DNA of 64,000 nt from CAVQRB01 sp963715055 (GCA_963715055.1 CAVQRB010000010.1:11791-75790), one strand, 5' to 3'. Shown: positions 17,485 through 27,479, counted from the first letter of the stretch. A program made the numbers and translations. Notes: generated by a model from the letters alone, not told the origin.

Positions 17485-18909
17485 TCAATGGGCAATCATA
17501 ACGTGTCGAACAGCTGTATAATCCTCGAGCGCATACATCGACATATCTTTGCCATAACCTGACTGCTTCAGACCGCCGTGCGGCATCTCGTTGCACAGCA
17601 TAAAGTGCGTGTTGACCCAAGTGCAGCCGTAGCGCATTCGCGCCGAGACATCCATCGCGCGGCCCACGTCCTGCGTCCAGATGGAGGACGCAAGCCCATA
17701 GTCGCTGTCGTTTGCCCAAGTGACCGCTTCATCCGGGTCGACGAACCGGGTGACGGAAACCACGGGACCAAAAACCTCGCGCTGGACGATTTCGTCCGAC
17801 TGCAGTGCGCCCGCGACGATTGTCGGCTGGTAGTAAAAGCCGCGTCCGCTGTGCATATCGCCGCCGGTTGTGATCTCCATATGCTTGTGCTCGCGTGTCC
17901 GCTCGACAAAGCTGGCGACGCGATCGCGCTGGCGCATGGAGATGAGTGGTGGAATTTCGTTCAGCGTGTCATCGGCGTTGTCGTAGACGATGGTCGATAC
18001 GGCAGACGACAGATCCGCCACCAGCTTCTCATAGATCTTTGGCCCGGCGTAAATGCGGCAGGCAGCCGTACAATCTTGTCCTGCGTTGTAATAGCCGAAC
18101 GCTTTCAGCCCTTCAACAACACGCCCCAGATCAGCATCGTCAAACACGATAACGGGAGCCTTGCCGCCAAGTTCCAGATGCGTGCGTTTGACGGTTTTTG
18201 AGGCAGCTTGCAGTACCTTCTTACCCGTCGCTACATCGCCGGTGATCGAGACCATATCGACGTCAGGATGGCTGATCAGAGCATTCCCAACGCTCGCACC
18301 TTGCCCCACAACCACATTGACCACCCCTTCGGGCAGGATATCCGACATCAGTTTGGCCAGTCGAAGTGCGGTCAGCGGGGTCTGCTCGGAGGGTTTCAGC
18401 ACGACAGTGTTGCCGCCAGCCAGCGCGGGTGCCAGCTTCCACGCCATCATCATCATCGGGTAGTTCCAGGGCGCGATAGAGGCGACGACGCCAATCGGAT
18501 CACGGCGCACCATGGAGGTATGCCCTTCCAGATACTCGCCCGCGGCAGAGGTGTGCATGTTGCGCACCGAACCCGCGAAATAGCGGAAGCAATCGGCGAC
18601 GGCGGGAACCTCATCGGTCCGAACACCATTGATGGGCTTGCCGCAGTTCAGGGCTTCCAGCCGAGATAGTACTTCAAGATGGGTCTCGACCGCATCAGCG
18701 ATGGCCAACAGTTTGGTCGCTCGCTCGGACGGGGTGGTGCGGGACCAAGTTGCGAAGGCAGCGCGTGCCGCACCAACGGCGCGGTTGATCTGGTCGCTGT
18801 TAGCTTCGGCGAGCTTCAGGATGATCTCACCTGTGCGCGGATTGAGAACCGACTCTTCAGTATCCGTGCCGGCCTCGAACGATCCACCGATCAGCATATT
18901 CGTATCCAT
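17485..18909 (-). CDS. patD: Gamma-aminobutyraldehyde dehydrogenase-like aldehyde dehydrogenase
   Basis: 474 aa, full length for the family. It has PWNYPMMMMAWKLAPALAGG (NAD-binding region), the general base in LELGGKAP, the nucleophile Cys in NAGQDCTAACR, and the C-terminal GGLKQSGYGKD. The close resemblance to YdcW/PatD and its place last in a putrescine-type ABC operon indicate oxidation of 4-aminobutanal to GABA during putrescine breakdown. Other amino-aldehydes are possible. About 30 bp separates it from the permease gene upstream. Confidence 0.87.
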   Translation of the reverse strand: MDTNMLIGGSFEAGTDTEESVLNPRTGEIILKLAEANSDQINRAVGAARAAFATWSRTTPSERATKLLAIADAVETHLEVLSRLEALNCGKPINGVRTDEVPAVADCFRYFAGSVRNMHTSAAGEYLEGHTSMVRRDPIGVVASIAPWNYPMMMMAWKLAPALAGGNTVVLKPSEQTPLTALRLAKLMSDILPEGVVNVVVGQGASVGNALISHPDVDMVSITGDVATGKKVLQAASKTVKRTHLELGGKAPVIVFDDADLGRVVEGLKAFGYYNAGQDCTAACRIYAGPKIYEKLVADLSSAVSTIVYDNADDTLNEIPPLISMRQRDRVASFVERTREHKHMEITTGGDMHSGRGFYYQPTIVAGALQSDEIVQREVFGPVVSVTRFVDPDEAVTWANDSDYGLASSIWTQDVGRAMDVSARMRYGCTWVNTHFMLCNEMPHGGLKQSGYGKDMSMYALEDYTAVRHVMIAH

Positions 18910-18939
18910 GGTGTCACTCCCTTTGATTTTTTGTCCGGT

Positions 18940-19746
18940 TTATTTCCCCTGACCGGCGACCGTATCGGTGCCCCGTGTCAGGTAGTAGGCGCCGAGGATG
19001 GGCAGTAAGGTAACCAGCACCACGACCATCGCGACCACATTGGTCACAGGGCGTTCGCGCGGACGCACAAGCTCTTCCAGCATCCAGATTGGCAAGGTTT
19101 GTTGTTGGCCAGCGGTGAAGGTGGTCACGATGACCTCGTCGAACGACAGCGCAAAGGCGAGCATTCCGCCTGCGAGCAACGCTGTGGAGATGTTCGGCAG
19201 GATTACATAGCGGAAGGTCTGAAAACTGTTCGCCCCCAGATCCATTGAGGCTTCCACCAAAGAGCCAGAAACCCGCCGGAACCTCGCCACTGCGTTGTTA
19301 TAGACAACGACCACACAGAACGTCGCGTGGCCCAGCACGATGGTCCAGAAGCTGAACGGAATATCTGCCAGATTGAAGGCAGAGCGCAGCGAGATGCCCG
19401 TGATGATCCCCGGCAAGGCGATAGGGAGGATCACGAGAAGCGAAATCACCTCACGCCCGAAGAACTTTGTGCGGCTGACGGCTGCCGCGCAGAGGGTGCC
19501 AAGAATTAGCGCGATCACGGTCGATATGCTTGCGACCTTCAGCGAAAGCGCCAACGCCTCCCAGACGTCCGTGCGGTTCCACGTGACGCCGAACCATTTC
19601 AGCGTAAATCCGGGGGGTGGCCACTGGTACGACTTATCCTCAGTCGTGAAGGCATAGACGAAGATCAGCAGGATCGGCAGGTGCATGAAGGCAAGGCCGA
19701 ACCCTGCCACGACCTTGAGACCCAATGGCGCGCGGTCAGAGTGCAT
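18940..19746 (-). CDS. Polyamine-type ABC transporter inner-membrane permease (PotC/YdcV-like)
   Basis: 268 aa from ATG 19746, with AAGGGGGCC upstream, overlapping the previous permease gene by 11 bp. About six transmembrane segments; the ATPase-coupling EAA loop reads EASMDLGANSFQTFRYVILP. The partner of the preceding permease in a heterodimeric channel for polyamines. Confidence 0.9.
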   Translation of the reverse strand: MHSDRAPLGLKVVAGFGLAFMHLPILLIFVYAFTTEDKSYQWPPPGFTLKWFGVTWNRTDVWEALALSLKVASISTVIALILGTLCAAAVSRTKFFGREVISLLVILPIALPGIITGISLRSAFNLADIPFSFWTIVLGHATFCVVVVYNNAVARFRRVSGSLVEASMDLGANSFQTFRYVILPNISTALLAGGMLAFALSFDEVIVTTFTAGQQQTLPIWMLEELVRPRERPVTNVVAMVVVLVTLLPILGAYYLTRGTDTVAGQGK

Positions 19747-20677
19747 CGAAGGCCCCCTTACGCTTGGCAATCCAAAGGTAGACCGCCATGAGCAGGATCG
19801 GCACTACGGCGAAGGCCGCCGCCAGCGGGATGTTTCCGGCCGTGCCTTGGAAGGCATAGACTGCTTGCCCGATGAACCTTCGCGAAGAGCCCACAATCTG
19901 CGGAATGATGTAGTCGCCCAGAGTCAGCGAGAAGGTAAAGATCGAACCCGCGATCACACCGGGCAAGGCCAATGGCAACAAGACATGGCGGAAGGTCTGC
20001 GACGGGCGGGCGCCCAGATCGCCTGAGGCTTCTAACAACGAGACCGGCACCCGCTCAAGCGAGGCTTGGATCGGCAAGATCATGAAGGGCAGCCAGACAT
20101 AGAGGAACACAAGGAACGTTCCCGTCGCGCTGACCGAAAGAGAATTCCCACCGATGATCGGGATCGCCAGATAAGCGTTCAAAAGCCAGCTGAGGTGGAG
20201 GGTCTCAAAGAGCCAATTCAGGATCCCCTCTTTGGCGAGGATCAGTTTCCACGAGTAGACTTTGACCAAGTAGGACGACCACAGCGGCAACATGATGCCC
20301 AGATAGAAGATCGCCTTCCATTTGCCGCGTGCATAGCGGGCGGCGTAATAGGCCACCGGAAAGCCGATGATCGCCGCGCCGATTGTGACGGCAGCCGCCA
20401 TTACGACTGTGCGGACAATGATGTCAAAATTCGACGGACGGAACAGCTCACCATAGGTTTTCAACGTCCATTCATATTGGATCTGGCCGGTAAATTCGTC
20501 GATTGAAAAAAAGCTCTGCGCCAGTAATGCAAAGAGCGATCCCAGATAAATGATCCCGAGCCAGAGTGCTGGCGGCAGGATCAGCAGAAAGATCAGCATC
20601 GACGGTTTGCGCCATAGCGCGTCCGAAATCCGCCCCAGCAACCCAGTGTTGCGATCTATGAACGCCTGATTACTCAT
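19736..20677 (-). CDS. Polyamine-type ABC transporter inner-membrane permease (PotB/YdcU-like)
   Basis: 313 aa with an N-terminal membrane helix (MLIFLLILPPALWLGIIYLG), a large first periplasmic loop, and the EAA loop EASGDLGARPSQTFRHVLLP. Its start overlaps the ATPase stop as ATGA, so translation is coupled. Membrane channel subunit of the importer. Confidence 0.9.
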   Translation of the reverse strand: MSNQAFIDRNTGLLGRISDALWRKPSMLIFLLILPPALWLGIIYLGSLFALLAQSFFSIDEFTGQIQYEWTLKTYGELFRPSNFDIIVRTVVMAAAVTIGAAIIGFPVAYYAARYARGKWKAIFYLGIMLPLWSSYLVKVYSWKLILAKEGILNWLFETLHLSWLLNAYLAIPIIGGNSLSVSATGTFLVFLYVWLPFMILPIQASLERVPVSLLEASGDLGARPSQTFRHVLLPLALPGVIAGSIFTFSLTLGDYIIPQIVGSSRRFIGQAVYAFQGTAGNIPLAAAFAVVPILLMAVYLWIAKRKGAFDAL

Positions 20678-21654
20678 GCGCCCATCACATGCAGATCATC
20701 AGGCGACCAATCGACATGGACTGTCTCGCCAGTTTTCGGGATCATTGCGCCCTTGGGTAGTAGCATCGTCATCGGTAGGCCATCGACCTCAAGGCTGACG
20801 CGGGTCGACGTGCCCAGAAAACTGACCGTTTTGACGCGTGCGACATGGCCGTTTTCGACCAGATGCACCGCTTCGGGGCGCACCGCGCCGTGGGCACTGA
20901 TCCCTGTTAGCTTTGCAACGAAAGCGGGTGGTAAAACGTTGGAAGAGCCTACGAAATCGGCCACAAACGGCTGCTCGGGGCGAAAGTAAATATCCTCGGG
21001 TGCGCCGACTTGGATGATTTTACCGTCACTGAAAACCGCAACGCGGTCAGCCATCGACAAGGCTTCACTTTGATCATGGGTGACAAAGACGAAAGTGATC
21101 CCAAGGTTGCGTTGCAAGACTTTCAGCTCTTCCTGCATCTGTTCGCGGAGTTTGAGATCAAGCGCGCCCAATGGCTCGTCTAGCAGCAGCGCTTTGGGCT
21201 TGTTGACCAGTGCGCGGGCAAGGGCGACACGCTGGCGTTGTCCACCTGACAGTGCCGACGGCTTACGGTCGCCGTAACCGCCAAGGGCCACCATCTCTAG
21301 CGCTTCATCCGCCGCCTTGTGTCGCGCCGCCTTTGTCTGCCCCGCGATCATCAGGCCATAAGCCACGTTGTCGCGCACATTAAGGTGCGGAAAAAGCGCG
21401 TAATCCTGAAAGACAGTGTTCACGTTGCGCTTGTAGGGCGGTGTGCCTTGCACGACCTGCCCGAAAATTTCGATATCTCCGGCTGTGGGGCGTTCAAATC
21501 CTGCAATCAGGCGCAGACAGGTCGTTTTGCCAGACCCCGAAGGCCCAAGCATCGCGAAGAATTCGCCTTCGGCAATGTCAATGTCGACGTGGTCGACAGC
21601 TTTCACATCACCATAGTGGCGCGAAACGCCTGAAAAACGAATTGCAGAGGTCAT
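20674..21654 (-). CDS. Polyamine-type ABC transporter ATPase (PotA/YdcT-like)
   Basis: 326 aa from ATG 21654; the longer open frame upstream is not protein-like. Walker A GPSGSGKTT, signature LSGGQRQRVALARAL, Walker B LLLDEPLGALD, H-loop VTHDQSEA, and a C-terminal TOBE-like regulatory domain (RPEAVHLV ... DWSPDDLHVMG). Energises putrescine/polyamine uptake with the two permeases encoded downstream. Confidence 0.93.
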   Translation of the reverse strand: MTSAIRFSGVSRHYGDVKAVDHVDIDIAEGEFFAMLGPSGSGKTTCLRLIAGFERPTAGDIEIFGQVVQGTPPYKRNVNTVFQDYALFPHLNVRDNVAYGLMIAGQTKAARHKAADEALEMVALGGYGDRKPSALSGGQRQRVALARALVNKPKALLLDEPLGALDLKLREQMQEELKVLQRNLGITFVFVTHDQSEALSMADRVAVFSDGKIIQVGAPEDIYFRPEQPFVADFVGSSNVLPPAFVAKLTGISAHGAVRPEAVHLVENGHVARVKTVSFLGTSTRVSLEVDGLPMTMLLPKGAMIPKTGETVHVDWSPDDLHVMGA

Positions 21655-21673
21655 AGGATATCCTGGGATTTGG

Positions 21674-21699
21674 GCCCGCCGCACAATTGTGCAGCGGGC
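21674..21699 (-). promoter_or_regulatory. Intercistronic hairpin between binding-protein and ATPase genes
   Basis: A 13-bp inverted repeat with one mismatch centred on AATT (GCCCGCCGCACAA paired with TTGTGCAGCGGGC). There is no T-run on the transcribed strand. Such hairpins usually protect the binding-protein mRNA and lower expression of the downstream transporter genes. Confidence 0.6.
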
Positions 21700-21716
21700 G
21701 CATCTTTCACAGAAGC

Positions 21717-22877
21717 TTACCGACCACCGATCACACCGATATAGTCGGAGACCCAGCGGTAGTAGGGCACGCATTCACCCTGACTTTTGCAGGACGAAAC
21801 CGGTGTCGTCCAGAACTTGATCCGCTCGAAATCATCGAGGCCGTTCTTGGTACAGCCTTCCGCGGTCTGCATGCCGCGCCCATCCGTACAGGCGGCAGGC
21901 ACCGCAGGGTTGGCACCAAACCAGACCGACAAATCGGCTTGCAAGTTGGAGGCAAGCGAATGCTCCATCCACATGTAGCTGCAGTTCGGGTTGTCTGCAT
22001 CCACGTGCATCATCGTTGAATCCGCCCAACCGGTAGCACCTTCTTGCGGAATCGTTGACGCAACAGGCGTGTTATCTCCTTGAAGCAAGTTCACCTGAAA
22101 CGGCCATGTTCCAGAAGCCGCCATGCCTTCGTTCTTGAAGTCGTCGATCTGGATGAAAGCATCGTGCCAGTAGCGGCTGACAATCGTACGCTGCTCGCGC
22201 AGAAGATTGAGCGCCGCATCGTATTGCTCTTGATTAAGCTCGTAGGGCGATACGATGCCCAATTCGGGCTGGTGGAACATCAGGTAGTTGGCCGCATCTG
22301 CAATGTGAATTGGGCCGTCATAGGCTTGAACACGGCCTGCGTTCGGCTGGCCATCGGGCAGGTCCATCGCCTTGAAGACAACATCCCAGCTGGTCGGCGC
22401 TTCGGGGAAGACTTCGGTGGAATACATCAGGACGTTTGGACCCCACATATACGGCACGCCATAATGTGTCCCATCAACGTAATGCCACGGCGCTTCCTTG
22501 AGACGGTCATCGACGGTTGACCAGCTTGGGATCAGATCAATGTTGATCGGCTGGACGCGGTTGCCTGCTACCATGCGCAGCGAGGCGTCGCCGGAGGCGG
22601 TGACCAGATCAAAGCCGCCTTCGTTCATCAGTGCGACCATCTCGTCACTGGTGTTTGCGGTCTTGACGTTAACCATACACCCGGTGGCTTCTTCAAATCC
22701 GGTGATCCAGTCAAAATCCGGCGAAGTCTCGCCCCGCTCAAGATAGCCGGGCCAGGCGACGATGTTCAACTCACCCTCGCCTGCGCCAAGTTCGGTGATC
22801 ATTGTTTGTGCCGTGGCCTGACCCGCAATAGTCAGCGCCATCAGCAACGCTGTGCTTGATTTCAAGACATGTGTCAT
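21717..22877 (-). CDS. Polyamine-type ABC transporter substrate-binding protein (PotD/YdcS-like)
   Basis: 386 aa. Signal peptide at 1-23 (STALLMALTIAGQATAQ). Mature protein: LNIVAWPGYLERG, GFDLVTASGDASLRM, and the GVPYMWGPNVLMY region, as in YdcS-type periplasmic putrescine/spermidine binders. Several Cys in the C-terminal third suggest a disulfide. First gene of the operon, followed by a hairpin and then the ATPase, two permeases and the aldehyde dehydrogenase. Confidence 0.9.
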   Translation of the reverse strand: MTHVLKSSTALLMALTIAGQATAQTMITELGAGEGELNIVAWPGYLERGETSPDFDWITGFEEATGCMVNVKTANTSDEMVALMNEGGFDLVTASGDASLRMVAGNRVQPINIDLIPSWSTVDDRLKEAPWHYVDGTHYGVPYMWGPNVLMYSTEVFPEAPTSWDVVFKAMDLPDGQPNAGRVQAYDGPIHIADAANYLMFHQPELGIVSPYELNQEQYDAALNLLREQRTIVSRYWHDAFIQIDDFKNEGMAASGTWPFQVNLLQGDNTPVASTIPQEGATGWADSTMMHVDADNPNCSYMWMEHSLASNLQADLSVWFGANPAVPAACTDGRGMQTAEGCTKNGLDDFERIKFWTTPVSSCKSQGECVPYYRWVSDYIGVIGGR

Positions 22878-22998
22878 GTGCAGTCTCCCCTTTTTGTATC
22901 AACGTGTTTCCTAGTTTCTTGCCAAAGTGCGGGAGGATCGCTGCGTTCACAAACTCAATTATCAGAATGATGCCATCGGTTATTCCGATATCAAAGAT

Positions 22999-23913
22999 TC
23001 AGTCATTACTGATCATCTTATGTGCCTGCGCCACAGCGATGAATTCACGTGCTGCTGCCGACAATTGCGACCCTTTGCGCCAGACCAGACCCACTTGAAC
23101 GACGGGCAACGCACCCGAGACATCGCGTGCCTCTATCCTGTCCCCTTCAAGCGACCACGGCCGGTAAACCAGATCGGGCAGCAGCGCGACACCAGCCCCC
23201 GTTGCCACCAATGATCGGACGGCCTCGACCGACCGCGTACTGAAAGCAACTTTCGGGCGGGTTCCCAAGACGGACAACAGCTTGACGGTCTCTTGCTCCA
23301 TCTCGTCGATGTTGAGCATGATCAACGGCTCGTCCTTCAGATCCGCCAAGCTGATGCTGTTCTGGCTGGTCAATCGGTGACCAATCGGCATCCACAGGCG
23401 GTAGGGCGAAACGTCGAGCGTCTCTGCATACAGCGCAGAGCGTTCGGCCATTTTCGACGTCATCATCACGGCGACATCCATCTCGCCGCCGATGAGAAGG
23501 TGTTCAAGGTATTCACCCGATTCCTCGATCGCGCTGATCTCGACCTTCGGATTGGCACGCCTGTATTTCGCGAGCAGGTCAGAGATCACGTACCCCGACA
23601 CCAATGAGGTCAGACCAAGATGCAACTTGCCTTGCGCCGTCTGACTTTCATCCTCGAATACGCCCCGTGCTCCGGCGACTTGTGCAAGGATCGACGTCGC
23701 ATGGCGCAGAAACTGATGGCCACGATGGGTGATATGCAGCCCTCTGGAATGACGGTCAAACAGCTTGACGCCCAGATCGGCCTCAAGATCTTTGATGGAT
23801 TCCGTAACGGCGCTTTGCGAGATCGACAAGGAATGCGCACCTGCGCTGACCGAGCCATGCTCCGCGACGGCGACAAAATACCTGAGTTGTCGCAGAGTGA
23901 ATGACACAAACAC
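22999..23913 (-). CDS. LysR family transcriptional regulator
   Basis: 304 aa from a GTG at 23913; another in-frame GTG two codons later is better spaced from AAAGGCG. The N-terminal winged helix is clear (LRQLRYFVAVAEHGSVSAGA, SISQSAVTESIKDLEADLG), followed by a LysR substrate domain. It lies upstream of, and parallel to, the polyamine operon with a 121-bp gap, so it probably regulates that operon. The inducer is unknown. Confidence 0.9.
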   Translation of the reverse strand: MFVSFTLRQLRYFVAVAEHGSVSAGAHSLSISQSAVTESIKDLEADLGVKLFDRHSRGLHITHRGHQFLRHATSILAQVAGARGVFEDESQTAQGKLHLGLTSLVSGYVISDLLAKYRRANPKVEISAIEESGEYLEHLLIGGEMDVAVMMTSKMAERSALYAETLDVSPYRLWMPIGHRLTSQNSISLADLKDEPLIMLNIDEMEQETVKLLSVLGTRPKVAFSTRSVEAVRSLVATGAGVALLPDLVYRPWSLEGDRIEARDVSGALPVVQVGLVWRKGSQLSAAAREFIAVAQAHKMISND

Positions 23914-24320
23914 CGCCTTTATTTAAGATCTATATATCAATGGTAGCGACCACTGCCGTGGTGCTCAATCAGCATTCGAAATCAAAATCCAGCTTCGCAC
24001 GACAGGGCGACATTACATATCAACACTCGACCGCAAGTGGGTGCTAGCGGCCAGCCAAGACGCCAAAAATCTGCGGGACGAATGAAGGTTCTCTATCTGC
24101 GGCTGTTGATTCAAGGGCGTATTTCGGTCTCATCGGGCTCATGGTCCTCTCCGAGGTCGGCGGTGCCGCCTCATAATGGCGTCGGGGACTGGTGCCTCAA
24201 AAAGGTCCGCTGCGAGGTCGCCTGAGTTGAGGCGCATCGACATTCGACGGCGAGGTCATCCGGCCACCGTCCCGATGGGACGTCTGTACACCCGGACGGG
24301 CGTATTCGTGTGGGTCTATC
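23914..24320. other. Gene-free stretch; IS110 3' flank with hairpins
   Basis: No gene. The part next to the IS110 transposase holds compact hairpins (CGTCCC-GAT-GGGACG at 24268-24282; CCCGGACGGG at 24291-24300), plausible 3' non-coding structure of that element. The part near 23914 should contain the LysR promoter. Element ends could not be fixed. Confidence 0.4.
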
Positions 24321-25364
24321 TCATGCAGGCAGCTCCTTTTTGGTCCAGACGAAGGTTGTCCCGTCGCGCCAGATGCGGGTCATGATGACAGCCAGCTTTC
24401 TGGCCGTTGCAACAATGGCTTTCTTCAATCCCCTTCGCGCGACTAGCCGCATGGCCCATGCCTTGAGCGGTGAGAAGCGCGGCACACGCTGGATCAGGAT
24501 GTTGGCAGCTTCATAAAGCAGTTTGCGCATGGCCCCATCACCGCGCTTTGAGATGCGCCCCGACCAATCTGTTTCGCCGGATTGATATCGCCTCGGGGTC
24601 AGCCCCAAATAGGCCCCAACATCTGTTGCTTTGCGGAACCGCGTCACATCGTCAATTGTCGCGATGAAGTTGAGGCTCACGATAGGTCCAACGCCTGGAA
24701 TGCTGGTCAGCCGCCGCGCCAGAGGGTTGTCTTTGGCAAGCTGCTGCACCTTTGCATCAATCGCTGTGACTTCAAGACAAACGGTTTCATGCACGGCGAT
24801 CAATGATGCAAAGATCATTTCAAGGCTATGGTCTCCCTTGATCGCCGTTCCAAGCTGATCGCGGAAGCTCTGTCGGCTATATCCAGCATTTACCGGTCCA
24901 AGCCGGATCCCATAGGCTTTCAAAAGACCCCGCGTTTGCCCTTCGATATCCATCCGGATGCGGATCAATCGCTCCCGTGTAGCAAGTATGAGGCGCAACT
25001 GATCGCTCGCCTCACTCTTCACATGCACTTCGCCATACCACCCCGTGCGGGCCAATTGCGCCAGCCCGACGGCATCCGATTTGTCAGACTTGTTCATCCG
25101 CGCTGACAGCACTTTATGCGCGGCCCGCGCATCGATGCAGACCACCGGCGCGCCCCGTTTGACCAGTTCCCGCGTCAACCAGATCGACAGCGGGCCAGAC
25201 TCATGCACGATCTTTTCCACATCATTGGCTTCAGCATTAATGGTGCGAACAATCTCATCAGGGTCCGTCGGGCAAGTCCCTTCGAACAGAATCGTACCTG
25301 CATCATCCACAATGCAAAGGGCACATTGCTCTTGGGCGACATCAATTCCAACGTAGCGTTTCAT
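24321..25364 (-). CDS. IS110 family transposase, intact
   Basis: 347 aa from ATG 25364 (GAGGAG upstream). DEDD domain (KRYVGIDVAQEQCALCIVDD; MNKSDKSDAVGLAQLA), C-terminal LTSIPGVGPIVSLNFIATID, GAYLGLTPRRYQSGE and the Ser region DGAMRKLLYEAANILI. Unrelated in detail to the IS1111-type copy at 9383. Full length and no lesion, so it may be functional. Confidence 0.92.
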   Translation of the reverse strand: MKRYVGIDVAQEQCALCIVDDAGTILFEGTCPTDPDEIVRTINAEANDVEKIVHESGPLSIWLTRELVKRGAPVVCIDARAAHKVLSARMNKSDKSDAVGLAQLARTGWYGEVHVKSEASDQLRLILATRERLIRIRMDIEGQTRGLLKAYGIRLGPVNAGYSRQSFRDQLGTAIKGDHSLEMIFASLIAVHETVCLEVTAIDAKVQQLAKDNPLARRLTSIPGVGPIVSLNFIATIDDVTRFRKATDVGAYLGLTPRRYQSGETDWSGRISKRGDGAMRKLLYEAANILIQRVPRFSPLKAWAMRLVARRGLKKAIVATARKLAVIMTRIWRDGTTFVWTKKELPA

Positions 25365-25819
25365 CGTATTTCTCCTCTGGCTGAATGGTTCCACCATCGA
25401 CATTAGCGATGTTAGAAACCTCTCAAGCCGGAATCGCCGCAGATACGCCATGTCAGCTTCCGAGAATCGGCAACGCAGCATCTTGTGCATGTGGCAATGG
25501 TCCGGAATGGGCCGTCCTCGCTTTCGGATCGCAACGCCTTCTGTCTCCATGGTGCGCCGCATCCGATGGCCGCTGAGAGCCCACATGTATGAACCGGCTG
25601 CTGTTCGCAAATAAGATTTTGCACGTTCTTGGAAGTCGCTGATATGTATCCGGCCTGAGGATCGGTACGCGGGCCGTGGCCATTTTGGGGTTACGCTCGC
25701 ACCGTGGTCTCATTAGCGGACAGGCCGGGATGGCCATTTGGGCTCTCAGACTCTGGGGGCGTGTAGTTTCCGTTCCATGCTGTGTCTCGTTCGCGAACTC
25801 CTTTGGGTCAGGGCCAGTT
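25365..25819. other. IS110 5' non-coding region and flank
   Basis: About 450 bp without a supported gene, upstream of the IS110 transposase. In the IS110 subgroup the bridge RNA lies on this side of the transposase, so the first ~250 bp is the place to look. A minus-strand frame continues through it without family resemblance. Confidence 0.4.
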
Positions 25820-26300
25820 TCAGACGCTGGCCATGACCTCGTCTCTTTGGGCGTCGAATGGCGTCCCGTGTCTCAATACGCTCCAGGCGATGCGCGCGAG
25901 CTTGTTGGCCAGAGCAATGGCCAGCTTGTTTCGATGCATGCGTGTCGCAGCTCGCGCCACCCAGTCACCGAAGCTGAAGCTGGGCCAGTGATGGGGACGC
26001 ATCAGAACGACATTTGCGGCCTGGGCAAACAACATGCGCAGGTATCGGCTGCCTCGCTTCGAGATGCGGCCCAGAACCGTTCGACCGCCGGTGCTGTACT
26101 GCCGCGGAATGAAACCAATCCAGGCGACGAAGTCGCGCCCTTTGTCAAAGGACTCGCCCCGACCGATGGCGGCAACCATGGCTGTCGAGATCAACGGCCC
26201 AATGCCGGGAACGGTCATGGCGTTGGCGCAGTTCTCTTCTGTGCGGCTGATCTCTTCGATCCGGATGACCATTCGAAACTGGACAGCCTTGGTCTGGTAG
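25820..26300 (-). pseudogene. IS110 family transposase, C-terminal fragment
   Basis: About 160 residues of a Transposase_20 domain: NAMTVPGIGPLISTAMVAAI, DFVAWIGFIPRQYSTGG, ISKRGSRYLRMLFAQAAN. The N-terminal RuvC-like domain is missing; the frame runs on upstream to 26458 but without similarity. Not the same element as either full IS110 copy here. Confidence 0.8.
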
Positions 26301-26429
26301 GAAGGTCGCCCTCTGGCCGCTTCGCCACCGACCGACCAATCGGAACTATGGAGGTCAGGTCTCGTAGCCGTGTACGAGGCGACCAGAGGGTCCGGTACTA
26401 GACGGACCAACAACAACGCGGCGGTAGAC

Positions 26430-26612
26430 GCCATGCTCGTGCAGCAGATCCTCCACATTGCGGAGCGACGAAGGGAACCTCACATACAACATCACTGCCA
26501 AGCGGGTGATTTCGGGACTGCTGTGAAAGTACTTGAAAGCGTCTGTCTTCGTCATGAGCAAAGGCTATGAAACTACCCTGCCCGCCTCAACCAAAATCCT
26601 TCTGACACTGCC
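26430..26612 (-). mobile_element. IS6 family remnant, left end and transposase N-terminus
   Basis: From ATG 26555 the minus strand encodes MTKTDAFKYFHSSPEITRLA then VMLYVRFPSSLRNVEDLLHE and is cut near 26430. The 5' leader runs to a terminal repeat starting GGCAGTGTCAGAAGGATTTT at 26612. It abuts the IS110 fragment on one side and a second IS6 fragment on the other. Confidence 0.8.
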
Positions 26613-26613
26613 G

Positions 26614-26714
26614 GAACGCAGCCTCTTAATTCGACCCGATTTCAAATTTAACCGCGCTGCCGCTCTTACCGAGTGGCGCTATCTGCGCGCGACATAAGGG
26701 GCAGCGTCACTGCC
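26614..26714 (+). mobile_element. IS6 family remnant, transposase C-terminus and right end
   Basis: The plus strand from 26614 reads ERSLLIRPDFKFNRAAALTE then WRYLRAT and a stop at 26695-26697, aligning with the C-terminus of the IS6 transposase at 49369 (ERRLYSRANFKLNRCAALSE). A terminal repeat GGCAGTGACG ends at 26714 on the minus strand. It marks the left edge of the TetR/ABC/MBL module. Confidence 0.7.
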
Positions 26715-26806
26715 CATTCGGAGACCTGTTCGAATTTGTCTGGCAGCACCTTCCCGACTGATACGGATCCGAAAATCAAGTGTCGGTGACAGGAAGGCTG
26801 CCATTA

Positions 26807-27424
26807 TCAGGGCAGCGGCGACCCGAAATTCGTCACCGCAAGTTGTCGGTCGAGCAGCGCCATGAGGTCCGGCAAGGTCATCTGGTCGTCGGTCACGAAC
26901 ATCATGAAGGACCGGTCAATCAGATTGAAAATGCACAGTCCCGCATCTCTGACGTCGAGATCTGGCCTTGCATGGCCGCGCGCCTGCAAGGACCGTACCA
27001 GGTCGGAAATCTGGGCGCGCAGATGATCGTCGTTTTGCGAGAACCGAACCGAAGACGGCGCATTGGGACGCTCGATCATCATCGCGAAGGCATGGCGCCA
27101 CAGCGACTTGTCCAAGAAGCGGAAGGAGTGACGGTACCAGGCTTGGGCCAGCGCCAGTATCGCCGTTCGCGGGTCAGCGGGCGGATCGCCGACGACCGCA
27201 GCTCCCGCAGCCAGCGTATCTGAGGTTTCGAGCCCAACAATCGCCACAAGCAGGTCGCCCTTGGTCGGGAAATAGTTGTACACCGTGCCGATGGCAAGTT
27301 CCGACATCTCGGCGATCTGCTCCATACGCGCATCGTCGAATCCGCGCGCACGGAAGATCGAAAGCGCAGAATCCAGAATGCGCGCCTCGCGTTGTGCTTT
27401 TTTTCGGGCACGAAGGCCGGGCAT
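26807..27424 (-). CDS. TetR family transcriptional repressor
   Basis: 205 aa from ATG 27424; the open frame above it is not protein-like. The N-terminal helix-turn-helix is typical (RILDSALSIFRARGFDDARM, EMSELAIGTVYNYFPTKGDL). The C-terminal ligand domain is diverged. Divergent from the ABC/MBL operon, with only ~100 bp between start codons, so it very likely represses that operon and itself. Confidence 0.9.
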   Translation of the reverse strand: MPGLRARKKAQREARILDSALSIFRARGFDDARMEQIAEMSELAIGTVYNYFPTKGDLLVAIVGLETSDTLAAGAAVVGDPPADPRTAILALAQAWYRHSFRFLDKSLWRHAFAMMIERPNAPSSVRFSQNDDHLRAQISDLVRSLQARGHARPDLDVRDAGLCIFNLIDRSFMMFVTDDQMTLPDLMALLDRQLAVTNFGSPLP

Positions 27425-27459
27425 CGGGGTCCGTTCACTTGTGAAAAGAAAATTGATGT

Positions 27460-27479
27460 TGACACAAAATTGTATGTCA
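27460..27479. promoter_or_regulatory. Imperfect palindrome in the TetR/ABC divergent region
   Basis: TGACACAAAATTGTATGTCA: TGACA and TGTCA arms around an AT-rich centre. It overlaps a TTGACA that could serve as a -35 element for the rightward promoter. Position, size and symmetry suit a TetR operator; binding is inferred. Confidence 0.5.
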